From: Pelomonas lactea | GTDB lineage: Bacteria; Pseudomonadota; Gammaproteobacteria; Burkholderiales; Burkholderiaceae_C | Assembly (NCBI RefSeq): GCF_043555885.1 | Contig: NZ_JBIGHX010000012.1 | Location: 1-64,000 of the forward strand | Direction: 5' to 3' | Length of the DNA: 64,000 bases | Shown: piece by piece, positions 8,630-15,450 of the stretch | Layout of the letters: the number at the start of each line of letters is the position of its first letter | How positions within the stretch are numbered: the stretch's first letter is position 1 | The notes under the pieces: model-generated | What the model saw: only the letters and a program-made list of their open reading frames with translations | What the model was told of the DNA's origin: nothing | The model's database searches: none | Translations under genes and position numbers: made by a program

Positions 8630-10216
8630 TCAAACCACCTGCCGACTCAGTTGGACGGCCAACACCGTCAGGGCGATGGCAAACATCACCAGCAATCCCC
8701 CCGCCCCCGCGGAGAAGCGGATCAGGTCGACACGCTGGCGCGCCCGATCGGCGTCCGTCACCAGACGCGTCACCACCCCCAGAATGGGCAGCTCCACCCG
8801 GGCACGCAGGTCGTTCGCGTCATGGAACACCGGACGCAGCTGGCTGGCGGCGAAGGTCGTGAACACGCCGGCACCCAGCGCGGCCGCCATGGCGCCCGCC
8901 AACATCAGCAGGCGGTTCGGTGCCACCGGCTTGGGGTTGGCGCGCGGCGGGTCGATGACGCGGAAGTCCGCCACGCCCGAGGCCACGTCCAGCTCGCCCG
9001 AGATCGACGCCTGTTCGCGCCGCTGCACCAGATCTTCGTAGTTCTTCTTGTGGATGGCGTAGTCGCGGTTGAGCTGTGCCTGCTCCGCCTCGACCTGCGG
9101 GGCGGTCTTCAACGCCGTCATGGCCTGTGCGTAGCGAGCGGAATACTCATCGACGCGTGCCCTCAGCGACGCGACCTGCACCTCGGACGTCGCCAGCAGA
9201 CGCACCATTTCCTGCACGGCCAGGCTGCCGCCGCTCTGGCCGGCATTCAAGCTGGGCATCGCCACGGCGGCCTTGCGCAGCTCCGCAAGCTCACGCTTGC
9301 GCTGCTCTTCCAGGTCCTTGATCAGCTTGCGCGTTGAAATGATGTCCGGATGCTGTTCCGTGTAGCGCTGCAACAGCGCGTCGAGGTTGCGCCGCAGTTC
9401 GGCCAGCCGCGCATCGAGCTCGGGCGTGCTGACGTTGGCGTTGGATTCCTGCAGCAGGCTCTGCGTCGTCGTCTGCGCACCGCCACGCGCCTTCTCCGCC
9501 TCCAGTTGCGCCTTGGCGGCATCGCGCGCATTCAGTGCCTCGCGGTACTCCAGGCGCGCCCGCTCGAGCTGCGCCCCCACTTCCGCGATGTGTCCCGCCG
9601 AATCCTTGCCATCCATGGCCATCGACAGGTTCTTCAGCCGGAACTCCTTCAGCCGCGTCTCCGCCTCCTCGAGCTTGGCCTCATAGGCCTTGATCTGCTC
9701 GTTGATGAACGTCGTCGCGGTGGACGTGTCCTTGCGCGTCGCCCCCAGGCTGGACTCCACGAAGATGGACACCAGCGACTGCACGACGCGCTTGGCCGTC
9801 TCGGGGTCGCTGTCGCGATAGCCCAGGATGTAGAGGTTGTCGCGCCCGCTGCTCTGGATGGACAGATTGCTGGACACCGCATCGATGGTGGCTTCCTGCT
9901 GCGCCTTGGACTGGTTCTTCAGATCCAGGTCTGCCATGCGCACCAGCTTCTCGACATTGGGGCGGGTGATCAGCGTGCGGCTGAGCATCGACACCTGCTG
10001 GTCGACATTGGGCTGCACGGCCAGCCCCGCCATCAGCGGCTTGAGGATGGACTGCGTGTCGACGTAGATGCGAGCGCTGGCCTCATAACGGTCCGGCAGC
10101 ACGAACACGACCACCGCCCCCACCAGGCCCGCCACCCAGGCGACCGCCAGCCCCACCCAGCGGTACTTCCACATCCGCCGGACGATGATCAGCAGCTGAG
10201 CAATCAGCAATTCCAT
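8630..10216 (-). CDS. XrtA system polysaccharide chain-length determinant (Wzz/PCP type)
   Basis: 528 residues from the ATG at 10216; an in-frame TTG lies 6 bp upstream. It has the PCP layout: a first membrane helix at about 20-40 (VGLAVAWVAGLVGAVVVF), a long periplasmic region with alpha-helical coiled-coil stretches (about 160-400), the GNVR-like area DFRVIDPPRANPKPVAPNR just before the C-terminal helices, and further membrane segments to the end. It sets polymer length and bridges the kinase on the cytoplasmic face with the Wza-like outer-membrane lipoprotein. Gene order exporter, PCP, kinase is the canonical one. Confidence 0.95.
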   Translation of the reverse strand: MELLIAQLLIIVRRMWKYRWVGLAVAWVAGLVGAVVVFVLPDRYEASARIYVDTQSILKPLMAGLAVQPNVDQQVSMLSRTLITRPNVEKLVRMADLDLKNQSKAQQEATIDAVSSNLSIQSSGRDNLYILGYRDSDPETAKRVVQSLVSIFVESSLGATRKDTSTATTFINEQIKAYEAKLEEAETRLKEFRLKNLSMAMDGKDSAGHIAEVGAQLERARLEYREALNARDAAKAQLEAEKARGGAQTTTQSLLQESNANVSTPELDARLAELRRNLDALLQRYTEQHPDIISTRKLIKDLEEQRKRELAELRKAAVAMPSLNAGQSGGSLAVQEMVRLLATSEVQVASLRARVDEYSARYAQAMTALKTAPQVEAEQAQLNRDYAIHKKNYEDLVQRREQASISGELDVASGVADFRVIDPPRANPKPVAPNRLLMLAGAMAAALGAGVFTTFAASQLRPVFHDANDLRARVELPILGVVTRLVTDADRARQRVDLIRFSAGAGGLLVMFAIALTVLAVQLSRQVV

Positions 10217-10278
10217 CTGCAACTGTCTCGGTTAAAGCTCTCGGAGCAGTCGGCGACCCAGTCGTCGACTCTCTCAAA

Positions 10279-10965
10279 TCAGAACAGGCTCTGAGGAATG
10301 ATGAGGATGTCGCCCGGACGCATCTCGACGTTGGCCGTCACGTCGCCACGCTTGATCAGGTCCTTCAACCGGACCGAGTACTGCTTGTTGCCCTCCGCGG
10401 TACGCAGAATCGTGGCACTGTTGCCTGCGGCGAAGTCAGTCAGACCGCCGACGGCGATCATCACGTCCAGCAGCGTCATCTTCTGCTTGAACGGCAGGAA
10501 CTGCGGCCGCGTCGCTTCGCCGACGACGCGGATCTGCTCGCTGTAGGGGCCGACGAAGCCGGTGACGATGACCGTCACGACCGGATCACGAACGTACTTG
10601 CTGAGTTGCTTCTCGACATCGCGCGCCACCTGCACCGACGTCTTCCCTTGCACCACCATCTCGTCCACCAGCGGCGCGGCGATCTTGCCGTCGGGCCGCA
10701 CCGGCACCGACATGGACAGTTCAGGATTGCGCCACACCTGGATGTTGAGGCTGTCACCGGCGCCGATGATGTAGCTGTAGTCTTCCGACGCAGCGCTGGC
10801 CGGTGCAGGGGGGTGGGCACCCCCACCCATCACGCCGCAACCCGCCAGCAACATCGCGCCGGCGGCGGACATGCAAACAGCGGGACGGGACACCCATCGG
10901 GCCACCTTGCCAGACAGCGACTTCAGCATCGTGCCGAACACCTGTGGGCTGTGAAGCTTCTTCAA
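10279..10965 (-). CDS. XrtA/PEP-CTERM exopolysaccharide export lipoprotein (Wza-like)
   Basis: 228 residues if translation begins at the TTG at 10965, which has an AGGGGA about 7 nt upstream; the first ATG in frame is at 10929. A signal sequence ends in the lipobox LLAGC (Cys43 in the longer form). The mature part is a Poly_export domain (YIIGAGDSLNIQVWRNPELS) followed by a SLBB domain (VRVVGEATRPQFLPFKQKMT). It would be a periplasm-spanning, outer-membrane-anchored export channel for the polymer. It is the first gene of the export operon; its promoter must lie in the 207 bp upstream, where no certain motif could be assigned. Confidence 0.93.
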   Translation of the reverse strand: MKKLHSPQVFGTMLKSLSGKVARWVSRPAVCMSAAGAMLLAGCGVMGGGAHPPAPASAASEDYSYIIGAGDSLNIQVWRNPELSMSVPVRPDGKIAAPLVDEMVVQGKTSVQVARDVEKQLSKYVRDPVVTVIVTGFVGPYSEQIRVVGEATRPQFLPFKQKMTLLDVMIAVGGLTDFAAGNSATILRTAEGNKQYSVRLKDLIKRGDVTANVEMRPGDILIIPQSLF

Positions 10966-11172
10966 AGCGAATCCCCTGCTCGAATGATCGTCAAAGACCC
11001 CGGCATGGCGCCGAGGACCGAAAGCTGTTCATGATGCCACAGCCCACCTGCCCAAACATCCCATGCGCCCCGAGGCGAGGGGGATGGCCGCAAGCAGCGT
11101 GGAGAAGCACGCAGCGGCCCAGAACCGCGCAGCGGACGCGCTGCCGTGACCCTCGCGAGAACGGCGGTCCGG

Positions 11173-12033
11173 CTATAACTTCAATACTGGCCGAATGAAT
11201 GCCATCAGCAGTTGCTGCAGCGGATTGGCGTTGCCAAGCGGCCGCCATGTATATCTCAGCTTCTGGTGGTAGGCATCGAATTGCAGCGCCCAGGGCGCCG
11301 CTCGCAGCCGACCGCGCCCCAGCAGCACCTTGAGCACCGATGTCCCCATGACACCGGCACACAGATCGCAGGACATCATCGTCGACGGACCGCGGCGCTC
11401 GCTGAAATTCACTGCACCCGGCTCAACAAGATAACTCCTCTGCAGCATGGCCGGCGACAACCCGGCAATGAAGCGCGCATATTGCTCCATTTCATCGCGC
11501 CCCTCCACCCGGAAGTACCGCTCGAAACTCATGGCGCCGGGCTTGAAATAGAGCAGCGACACCCCCATTCCCAGCGGAGCAGCCGTCAATGCAGGGATAC
11601 CGCGCTCCTCGCAAGCCTTGAAAAGCAGGCGCCGCGCCTTGATGGCGAAGAAATCAATGCCGTCAACATAGACGTCGACATCACTCAGAAATTCGCCAAC
11701 GTTTTCAGCCGTCACACCGTCGCCAAAGACGCGCACATCGGCCTCCGGGTTGATGTCACGCGCCATGCCGGCCAGCACGGCAGCCTTGGATTGACCGACC
11801 GTCGACATGACCGCACCGACCTGTCGATTGAAATTGTGAACCTCGAACTGGTCGAAATCAGCGATATTGAAATTCCCAATACCCAGCCGCGCCAGGGTCA
11901 GCAGATGCGCGCCACCCACCCCACCCAGACCCGCCACCGCCACCCGCGCACCGCGCAGCCGCGCCTGCTCGGCGGGTGTCACCCAGCCAATATTGCGGGA
12001 GAAGGCACTGCCGTAGTCAAAAAGGCCGCTCAC
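11173..12033 (-). CDS. ThiF/MoeB/HesA-family E1-like adenylyltransferase
   Basis: 286 residues from the GTG at 12033, chosen because GGAGG lies 6 nt upstream; a TTG at 12048 has no such site. The E1 Rossmann motif AVAGLGGVGGAHLLTLAR is followed by IADFDQFEVHNFNRQ and SKAAVLAGMARDINP, so the nucleotide-binding Asp, the Asn/Arg pair and the Lys are present. Only one Cys pair (CDLC) is seen where MoeB/ThiF relatives usually have two zinc CxxC pairs, and no obvious catalytic Cys loop is visible. The family adenylates the C-terminus of a small ubiquitin-like protein or a peptide; no such partner is seen here. It follows the methyltransferase gene by 16 bp, so they form a pair. Confidence 0.85.
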   Translation of the reverse strand: MSGLFDYGSAFSRNIGWVTPAEQARLRGARVAVAGLGGVGGAHLLTLARLGIGNFNIADFDQFEVHNFNRQVGAVMSTVGQSKAAVLAGMARDINPEADVRVFGDGVTAENVGEFLSDVDVYVDGIDFFAIKARRLLFKACEERGIPALTAAPLGMGVSLLYFKPGAMSFERYFRVEGRDEMEQYARFIAGLSPAMLQRSYLVEPGAVNFSERRGPSTMMSCDLCAGVMGTSVLKVLLGRGRLRAAPWALQFDAYHQKLRYTWRPLGNANPLQQLLMAFIRPVLKL

Positions 12034-12049
12034 GATAACCTCCAGCAAC

Positions 12050-12730
12050 TCAAGCTGGCTTCCGCGCCACGACGTTGTAGCAATTCCCGGAAACGTCTTC
12101 AGTCAAGATCTCCAAGCCCGCCTGCACCATACGTTCGCGAATATCGCTGCGCTCATATGGCGTCACCAGGATGCCCTTCTCCATGCCCCAGGCATTGATG
12201 CGGTTGGCAATACCGGCAAGAACACCCTGCCCTTTTGGATAAAGCAACACGTTGGCGGCCAGCGTGCCGCCCGGCTTCAACACCCGCACCATCTCATGCA
12301 GCGCCGCATTGACCTGCGGCAGGCAATGGATGGCATTGGCAATATTCACCGTGTCGAAGGCGGCACTATCAAATGGCATCTCCGCAGCGTCGGCATGCAC
12401 AAATCGGAAACCCGGCTGCCCCTTGAAGCGACGAATGGCACCCGCCAGCATGGATTCCGCGTAATCCACGCCCACGATGTCGACCTTGGGCAATTTCTTC
12501 CAGCGACGCCATTTGAGAATGAGGTCCAGCAGGGTAGCCGTACCGCACGCGACATCGAGGTGCCTGGGCCCCATGTTTGAACCAAACAGGCGGACCTGCT
12601 CGTTCAACGTGCTGTTGTAGGCGAACGTCAGGATGAAGAAGCCGCGCAAGTCATACCACCACGGCTCCGACTTGTAGGCTTCGGCAATTTCGTCAGCCGA
12701 CTTTCGATGACCTTCACCATTGATTGCCAT
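12050..12730 (-). CDS. Class I SAM-dependent methyltransferase
   Basis: 226 residues from the ATG at 12730. The SAM-binding motif I is LDVACGTATLLDL, with the acidic residue after beta-2 in VDIVGVDYAESML and a motif IV region DTVNIANAIHCLPQV. Motif I resembles that of UbiE/Coq5-like and small-molecule methyltransferases. The N-terminus (SADEIAEAYKSEPWWYDLRG) resembles enzymes acting on lipids or polyketide-like substrates. It is cotranscribed with the E1-like gene immediately downstream. A role in modifying a glycan, lipid or peptide of the XrtA locus is a guess from position. A possible -24/-12 promoter lies about 50 bp upstream. Confidence 0.85.
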   Translation of the reverse strand: MAINGEGHRKSADEIAEAYKSEPWWYDLRGFFILTFAYNSTLNEQVRLFGSNMGPRHLDVACGTATLLDLILKWRRWKKLPKVDIVGVDYAESMLAGAIRRFKGQPGFRFVHADAAEMPFDSAAFDTVNIANAIHCLPQVNAALHEMVRVLKPGGTLAANVLLYPKGQGVLAGIANRINAWGMEKGILVTPYERSDIRERMVQAGLEILTEDVSGNCYNVVARKPA

Positions 12731-12778
12731 GACCACCTCAAGCGCTCGATCTGATGGGAAGCGTCGCATGCTACTCGC

Positions 12779-12793
12779 GCAAACCTGCCGCCG
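12779..12793 (-). promoter_or_regulatory. Possible sigma54 (-24/-12) promoter of the methyltransferase/E1 pair
   Basis: Read on the minus strand the site is CGGCGGCAGGTTTGC. It has GGC at -24 and TTGC at -12 with the required spacing, and 7 of 10 consensus positions match. Transcription would begin about 37 bp before the ATG at 12730. The -24 half is poor, so this is tentative. Confidence 0.35.
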
Positions 12794-12855
12794 TGAGTGG
12801 GCAAGACACCTTTTTGCTGAAGATTCTCCAACGATCGCTTGATCGTGAGCAGTTC

Positions 12856-12890
12856 ACAAAAAGAAAACGCCCCGTCTTTCGACGGGGCGC
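12856..12890 (-). terminator. Rho-independent terminator after the PEP-CTERM gene
   Basis: On the minus strand a perfect 9-bp GC stem (CGCCCCGTC with GACGGGGCG, tetraloop GAAA) at 12868-12889 is followed by TTTTCTTTTT. It sits 41 bp beyond the PEP-CTERM stop and isolates that gene from the methyltransferase gene. Confidence 0.93.
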
Positions 12891-12930
12891 TTTGCCATCC
12901 GCAGCCCGGCTCGAAACCGGGCTCAGAGCA

Positions 12931-13776
12931 TCAGGCCGACTTGCGGCGCTTGCCGGCGACACCCAGACCCAGCAGGGCGATACCAGCCAGAGCCAGAGCA
13001 CCCGGCTCCGGAACCGAATTAAAGAAGAAGGCGTTCGCAGAGCTGTTACGCAGAGCCACGCTCGTACCCGCGACCGGCGTCAGCGACTGGAAATTGCCAT
13101 TCAGATCCAGCGTCATGTGGAAGGGGCGCGGAGCGACGAAATAGTTTTCGCCATCCGGCGCATCGAGGGTGAAGCCGCCGAAGACGATCTCGAAGTTGCC
13201 GTTAGCCAGACCCGTGCTCGAATTACCACCGGCGGCCAGCGTGATGGAAGCAGAGCCAAGACGCCTGTCGTCCGTCAGAGATGCGGCGCCCGAAGTCAGC
13301 GCCAGGTCGGTGAATGCCGGCGTCGGCGCACCTGCCGCGGCGGGAATGTTGTAGACGGTGTTGCGCGACGGGTCGAGCCACAGCTCAATTGCGTTCTGCG
13401 TCGCCGAGAACGTCGTCACGATGTCACTGCCAGACAGCGACGTGGAGTAAGTGCCAGAACCGATGAACTTGGCGTACAGGTTGTAGCCAGACGCACCGGG
13501 ACCGTTGAGGAACTGACCTTCGGTGACTGTCGAGCCATCGCGATACCAAGCACCGGCACGGAAGACTGCAACCGTCGTGAAGTGCGTGGCGTCGATGAAC
13601 GTCACCACTTCGTCGTACTGGCCGCTCAGCTGGTCGGCCCAGAAAGCGTTGGCGGGGGTGCCAGAAACGGAACCCTCTTCAATCAGCAGCGGCAACCCGA
13701 CGGGCGCAGCTTGGGCGCCAGCGACGCCGAATGCAAGCGCCAGCGCAGCCAGCTTCAGTTGCTTAGAAAACATCAT
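12931..13776 (-). CDS. PEP-CTERM sorting domain-containing exported protein
   Basis: 281 residues from the first of two adjacent ATGs at 13776, with AGGAG 7 nt upstream. A signal peptide (LKLAALALAFGVAGAQAAP) leads a secreted body of about 230 residues rich in Gly, Ser, Thr and Ala, with no recognised catalytic motif. The last 27 residues are the sorting signal: VPEPGALALAGIALLGLGVA followed by the basic GKRRKSA. XrtA would cleave at the VPEP motif and release or attach the protein to the extracellular polymer. It is a single-gene unit with its own -24/-12 promoter and a strong terminator. The biological role of the mature protein is unknown. Confidence 0.94.
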   Translation of the reverse strand: MMFSKQLKLAALALAFGVAGAQAAPVGLPLLIEEGSVSGTPANAFWADQLSGQYDEVVTFIDATHFTTVAVFRAGAWYRDGSTVTEGQFLNGPGASGYNLYAKFIGSGTYSTSLSGSDIVTTFSATQNAIELWLDPSRNTVYNIPAAAGAPTPAFTDLALTSGAASLTDDRRLGSASITLAAGGNSSTGLANGNFEIVFGGFTLDAPDGENYFVAPRPFHMTLDLNGNFQSLTPVAGTSVALRNSSANAFFFNSVPEPGALALAGIALLGLGVAGKRRKSA

Positions 13777-13832
13777 TTGAACTCTCCTGTTGGTGAACAA
13801 GGCGGTTAAATCTTTCGCCACACACCACCTAA

Positions 13833-13847
13833 GCAGACACCATGCCA
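13833..13847 (-). promoter_or_regulatory. sigma54 (-24/-12) promoter of the PEP-CTERM gene
   Basis: Minus-strand sequence TGGCATGGTGTCTGC matches TGGCAC-N5-TTGC at 8 of 10 positions, with the invariant GG and GC exactly 10 bp apart. The predicted start of transcription is about 45 bp before the ATG at 13776. PrsK/PrsR with RpoN are known to activate PEP-CTERM genes in floc-forming Zoogloea, and prsR is encoded in this window. Confidence 0.75.
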
Positions 13848-14113
13848 ACAGAGAAAATTCTTTTTAAATCAACAACTTAAAATCCCGATCGCACCGCAAG
13901 AGTTGCCTCTGTAAAGAACTCCGACATCCCATCATCACCCCAAGGGAGCCACCATCGGGGGAGCCCGGCATCACGCAAAGGCATTAGAACGGATGGCACC
14001 ATCTCCCGCGCAATGGGAGGCTGCAGCCTTTGGCTGACGGAGCGCACATCGGCCAGCAACCGCTTGCCGCGCGCCCTCCGCCACGTCAGCGTCAGATCAA
14101 CGACATGCCGAGC
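13848..14113 (-). other. Intergenic upstream region of the PEP-CTERM promoter
   Basis: There is no credible gene here. The promoter-proximal 60 bp are AT-rich (13850-13885), as expected for a bent region between a sigma54 promoter and an upstream activator site. PrsR binding sites would be expected in this stretch, but I cannot identify a repeated motif. A stop-free frame continues from the acyltransferase stop codon to 13877. Confidence 0.5.
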
Positions 14114-15406
14114 CTAGTTCATCAGGTCGTAGGAGGTATGCCCGACTTCCAGCGCAGCAACGCATTCGCGCCAGACGCGATCAGGCTCAGCCAGCTTGAA
14201 GCCGACGAACACCCCCGCATCGGTTTCCGTCTTGCGGACTGACGTCACCTTCAGCGTTGTCTTCTCGCTCTCGCCGAGTTCGATCATCGCCTCGCCTTCC
14301 TGCCCGACATCCAGATCGAGCTCGCACTCCGCTTGGAAGCCGGACAGCGAGATCTCGATGACATTCAGGATGTAAGGCCTCATGCCAGAGGCCGTGGCAA
14401 ACGTGACCACGCCCGGGCAGCAGATGGAGTAGCGCTGGTGCTGCCGCACGTGCACAGGCCCAACCGGGTCCATGTCCAGCAGGGGCAGGACGGTGCGGTA
14501 CTCCGCCATCGTGTAGATGGACCACAGCAACGACTTCTTGCGGTCATCCAGCGTCGCGAAGAGGTCGCTTCTCTGGTTGAAGAAATAGTCCAGCAGGTCC
14601 GGCGTCATGACCGGGTCGTTGGTGGTGTGGTAACGCCGCTGCGGCAGGCGGATGTTGGGCAGCTTCAGTTCGACGAAGTACTTGTAGAGGTTCTTGCGCA
14701 GAGGCCTGCCCTTGTACGCCTCGCGGAAGATCGCAGGCGCCTGGCGCAGATCGAGCGAGGCCACGACGGCGGGCGCGCCATTGGCGAAGTCGTACTCCTC
14801 GATGGTTTTCTGCTGCATGCGCCGGAAGAACAGCAGCGCCTCGTACAGCTGGATCTTGTCAGGGTTGACGGCAATGACGAGGTGCCGGGTATCGAAGTAC
14901 TTGGTGCAGTACTGATACATGAACTTCATCAGCGGAAACAAAATCCAGCCGCCGGTCTTGCGGAAGTCGGGATGCACCGCCAGCGCCGAGATCTCGGCGA
15001 TCTTGCCGCCTTCGGCCCGCAGGGGATCGAGGTCGAAAATGGCCTGCAGCGGGAAGCCGAACACACCTTCCCGGATCATCGACATCGTGCCGACGACACG
15101 CCCCTCGTACTTGGCGCACAGCGTCGTGGTGGTCGGCAACGCGTGGTACTGCGTGATGCGCATGCCGGAGGGATGCGGCTTCATGAAGCCGCTGCCGACG
15201 TAGGCATCGTGCAGGAGATGGAAGCACGCCTCGAGCTCTTCCTTGGTGTCCGCGATCTTGAGTTCGAGCCGCGAGTCCGGCGCCGGATCGCAATCGATCA
15301 TGTAGCGCAGGAACGGGAAGCGCACGGACGTCGGCAGCATGCCGAACGCGCGCCTGAGCACGCCGCGCATCTGCTTTTGCAAGCCTGACCGACGGACTTG
15401 AGCCAT
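14114..15406 (-). CDS. XrtA-associated acyltransferase (FeeM-like) with C-terminal PilZ domain
   Basis: 430 residues. Residues about 30-250 have the GNAT-like fold of N-acyl amino acid synthases and of the acyltransferases associated with PEP-CTERM systems: CFHLLHDAYVGSGFMKPHPS, EGRVVGTMSMIREG and KIAEISALAVHPDFRKTGG are the substrate and acyl-donor segments. Residues about 330-430 form a PilZ domain: the RxxxR signature is RQHQR, and the second motif reads EISLSGF where D/NxSxxG is usual. The protein may join a fatty acyl chain to an amino acid or to the polymer, with c-di-GMP as the switch. It is the last gene of the prsK-prsR-prsT unit, 44 bp after prsT. Confidence 0.85.
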   Translation of the reverse strand: MAQVRRSGLQKQMRGVLRRAFGMLPTSVRFPFLRYMIDCDPAPDSRLELKIADTKEELEACFHLLHDAYVGSGFMKPHPSGMRITQYHALPTTTTLCAKYEGRVVGTMSMIREGVFGFPLQAIFDLDPLRAEGGKIAEISALAVHPDFRKTGGWILFPLMKFMYQYCTKYFDTRHLVIAVNPDKIQLYEALLFFRRMQQKTIEEYDFANGAPAVVASLDLRQAPAIFREAYKGRPLRKNLYKYFVELKLPNIRLPQRRYHTTNDPVMTPDLLDYFFNQRSDLFATLDDRKKSLLWSIYTMAEYRTVLPLLDMDPVGPVHVRQHQRYSICCPGVVTFATASGMRPYILNVIEISLSGFQAECELDLDVGQEGEAMIELGESEKTTLKVTSVRKTETDAGVFVGFKLAEPDRVWRECVAALEVGHTSYDLMN

Positions 15407-15450
15407 CTCGTTACCGCGTGATTGACTGGATTGGCATGATGCGGGAGCAC

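Noticed and set aside
11024..11039. A TGGCAT...GC motif upstream of the Wza-like gene that resembles a sigma54 promoter.
   Set aside because: GG and GC are 11 bp apart, not 10, and one extra base normally abolishes sigma54 recognition. Other candidates in 11107-11121 match only 7 of 10 positions with a poor -24 half.
13877..14113. A stop-free frame of about 78 codons continuing in frame after the acyltransferase stop codon.
   Set aside because: It has no start codon with a ribosome site, codon use weakens toward the end, and frames of this length are common by chance in GC-rich DNA. It could be a decayed extension, but nothing proves it.
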